In this document: piece after piece, positions 8,936-18,163 of the stretch
Layout of the letters: every line of letters begins with the position of its first letter
Numbering within the stretch: the first letter of the stretch is position 1
Assembly (NCBI GenBank): GCA_042408965.1
Contig: JBHOQN010000170.1
Span: 1 to 64,000, forward strand
Length of the DNA: 64,000 nucleotides
Source: Thermogemmatispora sp042408965
GTDB taxonomy: Bacteria; Chloroflexota; Ktedonobacteria; Ktedonobacterales; Ktedonobacteraceae
Direction: 5' to 3'
Program-made: the position numbers and the translations under genes
Notes under the pieces: model-generated
Databases searched by the model: none
What the model was told of the DNA's origin: nothing
What the model saw: the letters and a program-made list of their open reading frames with translations, nothing else

Positions 8936-8950
8936 TGGGTACCCATTATA
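8936..8950 (-). promoter_or_regulatory. glnA promoter -10 with adjoining palindromic operator
   Basis: On the minus strand TATAAT occupies 8950-8945. It overlaps by one base the perfect 10-bp palindrome TGGGTACCCA (8936-8945), which would cover the start-site region. The -35 is weak. The arrangement is that of a repressible promoter; the regulator is unknown. The rest of 8842-9123 shows nothing else. Confidence 0.45.
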
Positions 8951-9123
8951 TCAAAAGTTACCCGCCGTTGATATCTCTCTGCTGGCGCATCACCTGGGAG
9001 GTGAGGGACGTCGCCGGCCGAGCAGGCTCAGCCAGCGCACATTCCTCAGAGCGGTCATCTGGAGAGAGCAGCGCGAGATCAGCAGGACAGACCCGGCTGA
9101 CGAGGCCCGTGGTTGGAGTCAGG

Positions 9124-10725
9124 TCAGAGCATGGACCTGTGCTGTTCGGCTTCCCGGGCCAGGCACTCCAGGCCGGTGACCTGCAGATGGGCCACCAGGC
9201 GCTGCAGGGCCACTTCAGGGTCGTTGCGGCTCTCGGCGACGAAGGCCAATTGCTCCTCAGCCGCGGCCTGGCGGCGTCCCAGAATGGCCTCAATCTCATC
9301 GCCCACCAGAGCCAGCTCCTCATCAGCCAGAGAGCAGCGGGCGATTGCCCAGACCCGCTGGGCCAGCTCGGTCACGTTGATGTCATTGATGGTGGCCTCA
9401 AAGCCGTACTCACAATCATTGGTCAGGGTGGGCAGGCGTTCACTGAGATCCTCCCAGGTCAGCCTCAGGCCCTCAAAAAGGGCAGCGACCTCCCGGTGGG
9501 CGCGCAGCAGTGCCGTTTGCAGAACAAAGGGAATGGCCAGGCGCTCCCAGCCGGGATGGTCGCGCGTGGGCAGCACCGTCGCAGGCGAGCGGCCCTCAAG
9601 GCAGAGATAGCCGTCCTCGAGACCACCTTCCAGCAGCAGGCGGCGGAAGGTCTCCTCATCCCCCTCAATAATGCTACGGGCAAACCTGCGCGGGTCGATA
9701 CGCCCGGCCTGGGGCAGGGCGAGGCGCAGACGGGCGCCATAACGGGGACAGTAGAAGAAGTCGAAGCCATTGAACAGATGAGCCACACAGGGCTGGATCG
9801 TCACCTGGCTGCCCGTCTCAATGTCAATGGCACAGACCTCTGCGGCCTGGAGATAGTCCAGGACCGTGAACGAGCGCGTATCCTCCGGCTGAGCCACGGC
9901 TCTAAAGACCGTCTTCGCGTTGTGTTCGTAGCCCCCCTGCTTGAAGAGGGCCGAGGAGGTGATGAGGGGACGCTGGTGGCTGAAGACATGCCGATAGTAA
10001 TCGATGAGGCGCCTGGGCCGCTCAGGCAGGTTCTTGTAGAGATAGCGGTCATCCCGGTAGCGGCTGCTGGCCATCAGTTGAGGCCAGACCTCCAGGCGAT
10101 AGTCACGCTTACCGCTGCGACGCCCGTAGGCAAAGGGAGAGTTGGCGGTGAGCAGGTTAAACAGCCAGCCGGTAGACTGGATGACTGACAGCTGAGCAGC
10201 AGCCTGATCAAGATCGAGCGAGTTCCAGGGATGGATCGCCGTTGCCAGCGTCAGGAGCTTATGGTCCCAGCCGCGGCCACGCGAGGGATCAGACGGGTAG
10301 ACTCTGGCCAGGACGGAGAGATCGGGATGTGAGACGCTCGGCAACGGCCCCTGGACCAGGCTGTACATGGGACGCGGCGTCACGTAGCGGTAGGCTGCCG
10401 CAGGGTCCTCAAAGGGATGGTACGCCGTGGACAACAGGCAGAAGGAGCTATGGCGATCGAGGGCAGTAATCAGCGTGGAGAGGGCCTGGCGTATCGACTG
10501 CACCAGGGCGGGCAGGTCTGTGGCCACGCCCACCCTCAGTTCAAGGATGTGCTGAGCAGCATCATAATCAAGCTCCATAGCAGGCGCAACGGCTTTGATC
10601 TGCGCCTCTATGGATCGCGCCAGGTCTCGCTCGACAGGAGCTACCCGGCCGCTCTCCCGCTCTACCACCAGAGTCTCAACCTCGCCACCATAGGTCACTG
10701 GAGTAGCAGATTGAATGACGTTCAT
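9124..10725 (-). CDS. Glutamate-cysteine ligase family 2 (GCS2) protein (533 aa)
   Basis: The GCS2 signature (PF04107) is visible in LLTANSPFAYGRRSGKRDYR, and RPMYSLVQGPLP and SLDLDQAAAQL are compatible with the fold. Characterised members ligate glutamate to cysteine (glutathione, or ergothioneine through EgtA) or other amine acceptors. No partner thiol-synthesis gene is adjacent, so the acceptor is open. The reading frame is open from 10857, but AGGAAGGA directly before the ATG at 10725 fixes the start. Its stop lies well clear of glnA on the same strand. Confidence 0.75.
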   Translation of the reverse strand: MNVIQSATPVTYGGEVETLVVERESGRVAPVERDLARSIEAQIKAVAPAMELDYDAAQHILELRVGVATDLPALVQSIRQALSTLITALDRHSSFCLLSTAYHPFEDPAAAYRYVTPRPMYSLVQGPLPSVSHPDLSVLARVYPSDPSRGRGWDHKLLTLATAIHPWNSLDLDQAAAQLSVIQSTGWLFNLLTANSPFAYGRRSGKRDYRLEVWPQLMASSRYRDDRYLYKNLPERPRRLIDYYRHVFSHQRPLITSSALFKQGGYEHNAKTVFRAVAQPEDTRSFTVLDYLQAAEVCAIDIETGSQVTIQPCVAHLFNGFDFFYCPRYGARLRLALPQAGRIDPRRFARSIIEGDEETFRRLLLEGGLEDGYLCLEGRSPATVLPTRDHPGWERLAIPFVLQTALLRAHREVAALFEGLRLTWEDLSERLPTLTNDCEYGFEATINDINVTELAQRVWAIARCSLADEELALVGDEIEAILGRRQAAAEEQLAFVAESRNDPEVALQRLVAHLQVTGLECLAREAEQHRSML

Positions 10726-10866
10726 ATGATTCCTTCCTGAGTATGTATAAAATACAGGGATAGAGGCGAGATGGATGTATAACAAAAACAAGCATGCTGC
10801 GGAGGAGTGGAGTCCGATGCTCCCGGCCTCCGCGAGCACGCCGTGCCAGGGAATCAACGTAGCTTT

Positions 10867-13800
10867 CTAGGCTTCAATAGCGCCAAGAGAGCGCAAGATT
10901 GCCTTCTGGGCGAACGACAGGCCCCTGACGTCCTTTATATTCATCCCCTCATATGGCCGGTCACTTCTAAAGACGCCCAGGAGACGGTTCTCACTAAGAT
11001 CCCACATATCGATCGTGCCGCCATAGCCGCCACAGACCAGGACCCTGGAGTGTGGGCCATAGGCCAGGGCGCGAATGCGAAAATCAAGGCGCGGCAGGGA
11101 CCTCAGCAGAGTGCGGCTGGCCACATCCCAGATACGGATGGTCTGATCATCGCCGCCGCTCACCAGGGTCGTGCCATCCGGACTGAAGACCAGCGACCAG
11201 ATGGTGCTCTGATGACCGTAGAGAGTATCGAGGAGCTGGCCGCTGGTGATGTCCCACAGGCGAATGGCCTGGTCAGCGCCCCCGCTGGCCAGCAGTGTCC
11301 CATCAGGGCTGATCACCAAGCAACAGATGCGGGCGGTATGGCCTTCGAGCTTTCTGAGCAGCTCGCCTGAGACCGCGTCCCAGATGCGGATATCGCCCTC
11401 CTCACCACCGCTGATGATCCAGCGGCCATCGGGGCTGACCAGAGCCGAATAGACGCGGCGCTCATGGCCCACGAGGACCTGCAGACACTGACCAGTGGTG
11501 ATATCCCAGATGCGAATCGCCTGATCGACGCTGCCGCTGACGATGCGCGTGCCATCGGGCGTAAACGAGACCATATAGACGCGCCCGGTATGGCCCTGGA
11601 GCACCTTGAGACACTGGCCACTCTCCACATCCCAGAGGCGAATCGTCTGATCCTCGCTGCCACTCACGAGGAGGCGATCGTCTGGCGAGAAAGCCACCGA
11701 CCAGATACGGCCGGTGTGGCCCTGCAAGGTCTTGAGGCAGCGATGCGAGCTGACATCCCAGAGGCGCAGCAGGGAATCGTCGCTGCCGCTGGCGACGCGC
11801 TCTCCATCGTTGCTGAACGTGATCGCACTCACGCGGCTGCTGTGGCCCTGCAGCGTGCGCGTACAGCGAGCCGACTTTACATCCCAGAAGCGCACTGTCT
11901 GATCATCGCTGCCGCTCACCAGAGTCTGACCATCCGTACTGAGGGCGAGCGAGTAAACGCGGCGATTGTGACCCTGGAAGGTCTGTAGTAGCTCGCCCGT
12001 CGTCAGGTCCCAGAGGCGCAGCTCCTCATCGCCGCCGGCGCTGACCAGACGCCGGCCATCGGGGAGGAAGGCCAGAGCGTAGATCAGGCCACGGTGGCCG
12101 CTGAGCGGCTCGCGTGAAGCGTGCGTCTGCCTGTCCCAGAGGACGATCTGATCCTCACCACCACAGGCCAGCCAGCGATCGTCCGGGCTGAGGGCCAGGG
12201 ACCAGATCCAGGTGCGGCGTCCGCTGATCTCATAGGTGTCGACCGTCCTGAGCGAGGAGCCACTGGAGACATCCCAGAAGCGCACCGTCTGGTCCTCGCC
12301 ACCACTGATCAGCGTCCGGCCATCGTGCGAGAAGGTGACGGCATAGACCCAGCCAGTGTGGCCTGGCAACACGTGCAGGCACTCGCCGCTGTCGCACCGC
12401 CAGATGCGCACGGTCTGGTCCGCGCTGCCGCTGGCGATCAGTTCCCCATCGGGGCTGATGGCCAGGGTGTAGACACGGCCACTGTGACCGCTCAGGGTGC
12501 GCAGGCATTGCCCGGCCTCCGCATCCCAGATGCGAATCGTCTGGTCTTCGCTGCCGCTGATCACCTTGCTGCCATCGGTGCTGAAGACCACGGCGCGCAC
12601 CCAGTCGGCGTGGCCCTGGCAGGTGACCAGTGGCACGTTGTCCTTGACCAGGAAAACGCGCACCTCACAGGTGGTGGTGCCCAGCGCGAGCAGGCGCCCG
12701 TCGGCACTCAGAGCGACCGAGAGGATCGAGCCGAAGGTGTCCGTGAAGACGGAGCGCGCGAGGTCAGCCCCACTGAAATTGACGCGATGCAGAGTTTTGC
12801 CACGCAGGTAGGCCTGCCAGACTACTCGCTCGGAGAAATCACAGCTCTGGAGGTTGCACTGCAGGTGGATCATCAGATGGAGAATGTTGCTCGCAGCATA
12901 GCCCGGCGTATTTCTGGGCACACTGGCCAGCAGGCTCTTCAAGCGCTCCTCACAGGCTGCGCCCAGCTCAGAGCGCAGGATGACTGCAAGCGGCTCCAGA
13001 ATCGAGCGCTGCTGATCTTCACGCACATAATCCTCGGCCTGAGCTTTCATCAGCGCATGGCTGTTGAGGAGAGCCAGCCGGCCCTCCTTAATCTCCTCGG
13101 CCGCTGCCTTGATCACCTTCTCTGTCACATACTCCTGGATCACCGGCTGCAGCTTGTAGACCGTGGGACTGTACCCCATGGGACCGGGCACCTCAACCAG
13201 TGAGCGATGTCGCAGGGACTTCAAGAGCTGCAGCAGGTCCTTCTTGAGCAGGAGACGTGCGCTGTCTTCCAGCAGCTCGTCGAGCGTCACCACTTCACGT
13301 CCGATCGCCAGCCAGTACATAATGTGACGCTCCGCCGGCGAGAGGCGATCAAACTGCTGGTCCAGCAGTTCCTGAATGTCGTCCAGAACCAGCACGTGTT
13401 CCTGTAAAAACTCACCAATCTTGCGATTGAAGACCTCGCGAATCGTCGGCGAGACCAGCTTGAGGGCCAGGGGATTGCCAGAGTAGCGTTCGACAAAGAG
13501 TCGCCAGTCGTCGTCATCGCCCTCCAGGCCCTCGCCTTCGAGCAGAAGGCGCGCGGCCTCCCAGTCGATACCGGGCAATGTCATCGAGCGCACCGGGGCT
13601 GTGCGGCCCTCCAGCAGCGGAATACCACCGGGCTTCTCGCGGCTGGTCAGGATGACGCAGCTCTTCAGCTCACGTATTCCAAGATTGTAGAGCAGATCCT
13701 CGTAGCCGAGGCGATCATCGCGATATTTGCCGGCGAGGGAGCCACTCTTGAGCAGAGAATCAAAATTATCCAGTACCAGCAGAAAACGCCGCTCCTGCAG

Positions 13801-14451
13801 ACGGCTATAGAGCAGGCGGAGACGCCGCTCAGGCTCCTCGGGAATGGGTAGACCCTCGCCCATGTAGAGGGACTGCAGACAGCGCTCCAGAAAATATTCG
13901 AGAGAGGGGGCGCTCTGCAGAGAGATCCAGACAATGCCCTCAAACTCCAGGCGCTGCTTGAGATCGCGGACCAGTCCCCCGACCAGCGCCGTCTTCCCCA
14001 TGCCCCCGATTCCCAGTACGGCCACCAGTCGACAGCGGTCCTGTACAATCCATTGCGTCAGCAGCTCCAGTTGCTCCTCGCGTCCATAGAGGCTTTCTAT
14101 ATAGGGAATCTCTTCAAGATCGTACTTCGCCGCATTGCCGCTCACACTCTGCGCAGCCTCCACCGGAGACGGCAGACTCCGCCGCCGTCCGCGCGGGATC
14201 TCCTGGCCTCGCAGGCTCTCTGCCAGCTCACCACGCTCCAGCCCCAGCACCCGCTCATACTCGCTCAACAACTGCTGCGAAGGATGTGTGGCGTTGTTCT
14301 CCACCGCAGAGAGATAGCTCTTCGAGTAGCCCACCTGACGAGCCATCTCCGTCAGGTTCACACCACTCCTCTGACGCACATACCGCATACGCGCCCCGAT
14401 GGTGAGGGCTGTCACGTTCTCAGCTCCAACAGCTTTGTCCTTGCGCCCCAC
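10867..14451 (-). CDS. XRE-type HTH / NB-ARC STAND NTPase / 14 WD40 repeats (1194 aa)
   Basis: The domain order is clear. An XRE helix-turn-helix (about 18-72) includes LTEMARQVGYSKSYLSAVEN. The NB-ARC/STAND ATPase has Walker A GIGGMGKT (147-154), Walker B LLVLDNFD (about 224-231) and a winged-helix region to about 480. A short pentapeptide-like stretch (NFSGADLARSVF) comes next, then 14 WD40 blades from about 575 to 1160. Fourteen equals two seven-bladed propellers. STAND proteins oligomerise on ligand sensing; here the ligand sensor would be the propellers and the output may be DNA binding by the HTH. The target is unknown. The gene is divergent from a sigma-like gene, with repeated short motifs between them. 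Neighbouring blades are very similar, so repeat number may vary between strains. Confidence 0.9.
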   Translation of the reverse strand: MGRKDKAVGAENVTALTIGARMRYVRQRSGVNLTEMARQVGYSKSYLSAVENNATHPSQQLLSEYERVLGLERGELAESLRGQEIPRGRRRSLPSPVEAAQSVSGNAAKYDLEEIPYIESLYGREEQLELLTQWIVQDRCRLVAVLGIGGMGKTALVGGLVRDLKQRLEFEGIVWISLQSAPSLEYFLERCLQSLYMGEGLPIPEEPERRLRLLYSRLQERRFLLVLDNFDSLLKSGSLAGKYRDDRLGYEDLLYNLGIRELKSCVILTSREKPGGIPLLEGRTAPVRSMTLPGIDWEAARLLLEGEGLEGDDDDWRLFVERYSGNPLALKLVSPTIREVFNRKIGEFLQEHVLVLDDIQELLDQQFDRLSPAERHIMYWLAIGREVVTLDELLEDSARLLLKKDLLQLLKSLRHRSLVEVPGPMGYSPTVYKLQPVIQEYVTEKVIKAAAEEIKEGRLALLNSHALMKAQAEDYVREDQQRSILEPLAVILRSELGAACEERLKSLLASVPRNTPGYAASNILHLMIHLQCNLQSCDFSERVVWQAYLRGKTLHRVNFSGADLARSVFTDTFGSILSVALSADGRLLALGTTTCEVRVFLVKDNVPLVTCQGHADWVRAVVFSTDGSKVISGSEDQTIRIWDAEAGQCLRTLSGHSGRVYTLAISPDGELIASGSADQTVRIWRCDSGECLHVLPGHTGWVYAVTFSHDGRTLISGGEDQTVRFWDVSSGSSLRTVDTYEISGRRTWIWSLALSPDDRWLACGGEDQIVLWDRQTHASREPLSGHRGLIYALAFLPDGRRLVSAGGDEELRLWDLTTGELLQTFQGHNRRVYSLALSTDGQTLVSGSDDQTVRFWDVKSARCTRTLQGHSSRVSAITFSNDGERVASGSDDSLLRLWDVSSHRCLKTLQGHTGRIWSVAFSPDDRLLVSGSEDQTIRLWDVESGQCLKVLQGHTGRVYMVSFTPDGTRIVSGSVDQAIRIWDITTGQCLQVLVGHERRVYSALVSPDGRWIISGGEEGDIRIWDAVSGELLRKLEGHTARICCLVISPDGTLLASGGADQAIRLWDITSGQLLDTLYGHQSTIWSLVFSPDGTTLVSGGDDQTIRIWDVASRTLLRSLPRLDFRIRALAYGPHSRVLVCGGYGGTIDMWDLSENRLLGVFRSDRPYEGMNIKDVRGLSFAQKAILRSLGAIEA

Positions 14452-14483
14452 GGTGGGTTACCTCCAGATGTCATCTGTCTGTA

Positions 14484-14662
14484 TTATAGAACAAAACGCT
14501 CGGATTGTAAAGCCAGTACGAAACTATTTCCTTATTATAGAACGGACAGGATGGAAAATTGATAACAAGATTCGGAACAATCCAAAAAATTCCTCCCTGA
14601 TCCCCTTGATTGTTAGACGGTTTCATGGTATGATAGTTCCATAAAGAACAAAATTGTTTTGT
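14484..14662. promoter_or_regulatory. Divergent control region with repeated GTTCYATAA elements
   Basis: The 397-bp gap between the STAND gene and the sigma-like gene is much more AT-rich than its surroundings. TTATAGAAC occurs at 14484-14492 and 14535-14543. Its near complement GTTCCATAA opens a GTTC-N6-GAAC inverted repeat at 14636-14649. A 6-bp-arm palindrome ACAAAA-TTG-TTTTGT follows at 14648-14662. These could be operators for the HTH of the STAND protein or another regulator. I infer this from position and repetition only. Confidence 0.4.
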
Positions 14663-14848
14663 AACTCACGAGTGCAGCCGGGCTGCTATTGAACAACATC
14701 CTGAAACGTCGTGAACTCGGAGAGCGACCCGGAGCATGCTGCAGCTCCCTCACAGGGTCTGCCTGTGTGCACGCTGGTGGCTTCAGCTAACGGACTCATC
14801 CCTACCATCCTGAACAACGACAGTCACACAGACCTAAGGAGGAAAACA

Positions 14849-15520
14849 ATGGAACTCTCGCCACCATTGGGAGCTTCTCCCCAGGATAGCGACGATGAAT
14901 TCACGACGTTCTTCAGGCAGTACCAGGCGCTGATGCGCTGCACCGCCGTCGCCGAGTTGAGGAGGGGTCCGCTTGGCAATGAGGACCTTGAGGAGGCCGT
15001 CAAAGACCTCGTGCAGAACACCTGCATACGTCTCCTGGAGGCCAGAACCAGACGGCCTATCCAGTACCCTGTGGCACTGATCCGCATCACGATCCGCCAT
15101 CTCGCGCAGGATGTGCACCGCCACTACAGGCGTCAGAAACCGACCATCCCCCTCCATGCCAGCGAGGACAATGAACTGAGCCTGAGCGAGCAGATCGCCG
15201 CCAACAACGAGGGTGAGCGTGACCCGGCCTACGAGCTTGACCTCCACGAGCCGTCTCATGAATTCCTCGCCTGTCTGGTGCGGGTGATCAAAGACCTGCC
15301 CCAGTGTCAGCAACAGGCTATGCTCTGGAAGATCCTGCAGGCCGGACCTGAGGTGGCCGTCCTGACCGAGGCCCTGAAGAAGGTAGGGATAGATCTCGAC
15401 CACTTCGAGTGGCCGCGCGACGAGAGCGAGCGCCAGCGTCTCCGGGCCTCTTTCTTCGAGGCCCGCAAACGGCTGGGCAAGGCCCTCAGGCAGAGCCAGG
15501 TCGAAGCCATGGTCTCGTGA
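14849..15520 (+). CDS. Sigma-70/ECF-like protein (223 aa)
   Basis: The region about 45-95, DLVQNTCIRLLEA and then PVALIRITIRHLAQDVHRHYRR, resembles sigma regions 2.2-2.4, the core-binding and -10-melting part. The C-terminal part has LPQCQQQAMLWKIL, like the start of region 4, but its expected HTH is interrupted by about 25 residues (GIDLDHFEWPRDESERQ) before FFEARKRLGKAL. It may therefore bind a non-standard -35, or act as a sigma-like regulator only. AGGAGG at 14837-14842 points to the ATG at 14849; the frame is open 46 codons further upstream without an RBS. No anti-sigma gene is adjacent. It is divergent from the STAND gene. Confidence 0.65.
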   Translation: MELSPPLGASPQDSDDEFTTFFRQYQALMRCTAVAELRRGPLGNEDLEEAVKDLVQNTCIRLLEARTRRPIQYPVALIRITIRHLAQDVHRHYRRQKPTIPLHASEDNELSLSEQIAANNEGERDPAYELDLHEPSHEFLACLVRVIKDLPQCQQQAMLWKILQAGPEVAVLTEALKKVGIDLDHFEWPRDESERQRLRASFFEARKRLGKALRQSQVEAMVS

Positions 15521-15549
15521 GGAACTCGCTACCGCAGGCCGGGTGCAGA

Positions 15550-16575
15550 CTAGGGGGTCAGTCGCTGAGCCAGATACTTGAGGCTCAGCGGATAGCGATA
15601 CTCAATGCTCCCGTGCCGAGCCTCAAAGAGTTCAAAAAAGACGTCTGTCACGCCAATCTCCGCCAGGGCCCGCCGAAAGGCCTCGGCCCCCAGATCGAGG
15701 TAATACTCGTCGCGTTTGCCGGCGTCAATATAGATGGCCTTCATCGAGCGCAGCGCTTCTGCGTGAATGGGCACCATTCGCACGGGGTCCCAGGCCAGCC
15801 AGCGCTCCCAGATCTCGGGACGAAGCTGTCCGGTCGCTACATCAAAGGGCAGATGCACGCTGCCATCAACATCCGCCGAATAACAGGCGGCCATACACCA
15901 GACGTTCAGGAGATCACCATCGCTCTCCTTCGAGAAGGCCGGGCGGCTGCGAAAATCTTCCCAGAAACGCTGATAGGAGCCGCCGTAGGAGTCACGTAGT
16001 GCGCGCACCACACGAGCAAAGTCTCGCTGATAGCACAGCTCGAAGAGCGCATCACCGGCGTGGGTCGCAAAGCCTCCCCACAGGTCCGGCCGAAGCATGG
16101 GCGTTAACATGGCCCCATAGCCGCCGCTGGACTTGCCGGTGATGGCCCGATGCTCGCGCGCCGCCAGCGTGCGGTAGTGCGCGTCGACCCAGGGCACGAT
16201 CTCTTCACACAGATAGGTGTGGTAGCGCCCGGTCGCCGGCGAGTCCAGAAACTGACTGCCGCCCAGCGAGGTCCAGCAATCTACCCACACCAGAATACAG
16301 GGCGGCGCCTCACCTCGTGCAAAGAGATCATCGGCCAGCTCGGGAAAGTTCCTGCGAAAGGCCGATCGATTGCGCCACATATCAAGCTGCCCCGTCAGGC
16401 CCTGAATGATGTAGACCGCCGGATAGCGCCTTGCTGGATCGTCGTCATAGCCCGGTGGCAGGTAGATCCAGAGTGGACGCTGATGGGGATCACCCAGAGG
16501 ATTGCCCTTGAGGGCCTCGCTTTCAAAGATCACTTCTTCATAGCGTCCCTTGAAGTCATGAGACCAGGGATACAT
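15550..16575 (-). CDS. Esterase D / PF00756-family alpha/beta hydrolase (341 aa)
   Basis: An alpha/beta hydrolase fold with LWIYLPPGYDDDPARRYPAV (the usual opening of this family) and nucleophile elbow GKSSGGYGA, with Ser as nucleophile. A late Asp (DAGKRDEYY) and His (EARHGSIEYRY) complete a plausible triad. Relatives include S-formylglutathione hydrolase, enterochelin esterase and carbohydrate esterases; the substrate here is not evident. GGAGGG 7 bp before the ATG at 16575 decides the start over the longer frame from 16632. No signal peptide is seen, so it is cytoplasmic. Confidence 0.8.
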   Translation of the reverse strand: MYPWSHDFKGRYEEVIFESEALKGNPLGDPHQRPLWIYLPPGYDDDPARRYPAVYIIQGLTGQLDMWRNRSAFRRNFPELADDLFARGEAPPCILVWVDCWTSLGGSQFLDSPATGRYHTYLCEEIVPWVDAHYRTLAAREHRAITGKSSGGYGAMLTPMLRPDLWGGFATHAGDALFELCYQRDFARVVRALRDSYGGSYQRFWEDFRSRPAFSKESDGDLLNVWCMAACYSADVDGSVHLPFDVATGQLRPEIWERWLAWDPVRMVPIHAEALRSMKAIYIDAGKRDEYYLDLGAEAFRRALAEIGVTDVFFELFEARHGSIEYRYPLSLKYLAQRLTP

Positions 16576-16783
16576 CTCAACACCCTCCATAAGAAGATAA
16601 CAGCACACAGCTGCAGCCGTCGCGAATAGCACCGCATAGTACAGGCGCCAGGCTCACTGCCTCCTCTGCGTTGATCGGTCAGCCTGCGCCTCTCTGCAGA
16701 TCACGGCGCCGACATCTGAGACGTTGACCGGCTCTTAGTCTAGCACTATCACGCCTCTTGCGTCCACGTCTGGACCACAGGAC

Positions 16784-16812
16784 TTCTCAGAAGAGGTTGC
16801 ATGCTGTACAAT
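16784..16812 (+). promoter_or_regulatory. Possible promoter of the trypsin-TIR gene
   Basis: TTCTCA (16784-16789), a 17-bp spacer and TACAAT (16807-16812) lie about 60 bp before the chosen start at 16872. The -35 is poor. The remaining bases between 16576 and 16871 show no other feature. Confidence 0.35.
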
Positions 16813-16871
16813 ACAGAAGAGTAGATGGCTTGTTCTCCCCATATGGAGCGGCCAGGCAGGCAGGAGACCAC

Positions 16872-18053
16872 ATGGCACAGAGCATGGCGCAGCGTGTGGA
16901 AGACCTCCTCCAGGAGTGCACACTGCAAGTCTGTAGCAGGGGAATAGCGAGGGGCACGGGCTTTTTTGTGGCGCCCGGTCTGGCTCTAACCTGCGCGCAC
17001 GTGATCGGCGAAGAGGTACACGAACCGCTGCAGATTCGCTGGCAGGGTCAGATCTGGGCGGCCAGGCTACAGGAGCGATATGGGGGACCCCCTGGGCCTG
17101 ACCTGGCGCTGCTGGCCGTCGATTGTCCAGACCATCCCTGCGTCTTGCTCTGCGGCACGGCGCGTCCCCACAGCAAGCTCTACAGCTATGGCTATCCGCG
17201 CCAGGCGCCGGAAGGCTCGGGGTTCGCCTACTCCACTGGAGGCCCCGCGGGGCCACAGAGCGAGCGCCTCACCTTCCAGCAAGGGCCGGTCGATCTGGGC
17301 ATGAGCGGCTCGCCCCTGCTCGATCTGGAGAGCGGCAGCGTCTGCGGCATCATTCAGTTCTCCCTGGGCATCGACGCCGATCGTGGCGGCCAGGCCCTCC
17401 AGACACACGCCATCCTGGCGACCTTCCCCCGGCTCGCTGAGACCCAGCTGCGCTTTCACCAGACGAACAGACGCTGGCTCGCGGCCCTCGCGGAGGGCCA
17501 GCGCTCGCAGCTTCGCCGCCTCTGCCCGCAGTACGCTCTGCTGCTTGCCAGCACCGACAGCCCTGGTGCTCCCCTCAAGGTCTTCCTCTCCTGCGCCGAT
17601 CACCGCACAGATCGTCGGCTGCTCAAGGAGCTGGAAAAACACCTCAGCGGCCTGAAGCGTGAGGGTCTCATCACCGCCTGGTACGCGGATAAACTCAGTG
17701 CGGGCAGTCCGAAGGAACAGGCCAAGGCCGCCCTCGAGGAGGCGGACCTCATCCTGCCGCTGATCAGCACCGACTATATGGACTCGGACTACCACTACGA
17801 CGAGGAGCTGCAGCGCGCCCTGCAACGCCACCAGGCCGGCACGGCGCGGGTGATCCCGATTCGGCTGCGTTCAGCCGAGAGCTTTGCTCACTCGCCTCTA
17901 GGGGCGCTGGTCCCCCTCCCACGCAATGGCCCACCCATCAATGAGTATCGGAACAGGGATAAGATCTGGACGGAGGTCGCCTGCGAGATCCGCACGGTCG
18001 TCCAGGAGCTGCGCGGAGGCGACAGGGGTCCCAGGACTGGGGGAAGTCGGTAG
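16872..18053 (+). CDS. Trypsin-like serine protease fused to a TIR domain (393 aa)
   Basis: Residues 1-190 form a chymotrypsin-fold protease. GTGFFVAPGLALTCAHVIG carries the catalytic His43, PDLALL the Asp77 and GMSGSP the Ser145, so the triad is complete. There is no signal peptide, so it is probably intracellular. Residues about 236-385 form a TIR domain of the type common in Ktedonobacteria: KVFLSCADHRTDRRLL, LILPLISTDYMDSDY, then EELQRAL with a Glu at 311-312 in the position expected for the NADase glutamate, and VIPIRLR. TIR domains either cleave NAD or act as adaptors. Coupling to a protease suggests a sensor-effector protein in immunity or programmed dormancy. AGGAG 5 bp before ATG 16872 sets the start; an upstream in-frame start at 16758 lacks one. 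It stands as a single gene, convergent with hflX. Confidence 0.85.
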   Translation: MAQSMAQRVEDLLQECTLQVCSRGIARGTGFFVAPGLALTCAHVIGEEVHEPLQIRWQGQIWAARLQERYGGPPGPDLALLAVDCPDHPCVLLCGTARPHSKLYSYGYPRQAPEGSGFAYSTGGPAGPQSERLTFQQGPVDLGMSGSPLLDLESGSVCGIIQFSLGIDADRGGQALQTHAILATFPRLAETQLRFHQTNRRWLAALAEGQRSQLRRLCPQYALLLASTDSPGAPLKVFLSCADHRTDRRLLKELEKHLSGLKREGLITAWYADKLSAGSPKEQAKAALEEADLILPLISTDYMDSDYHYDEELQRALQRHQAGTARVIPIRLRSAESFAHSPLGALVPLPRNGPPINEYRNRDKIWTEVACEIRTVVQELRGGDRGPRTGGSR

Positions 18054-18163
18054 CCGGTCCTGGCAGGCAGCGCCAGCCAACAGGCAGCGCCCCAGAGCGG
18101 CGAGAACGCCGGGCCGCGCTGCCAACAACGGCGAGCCGGGCCAGACTGCGAGCCTGCTCCAGC

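Noticed and set aside
10867..12780. Repetitive DNA array in the STAND gene
   Set aside because: The repeats encode WD40 blades and are explained by protein structure, not by a mobile or satellite repeat.
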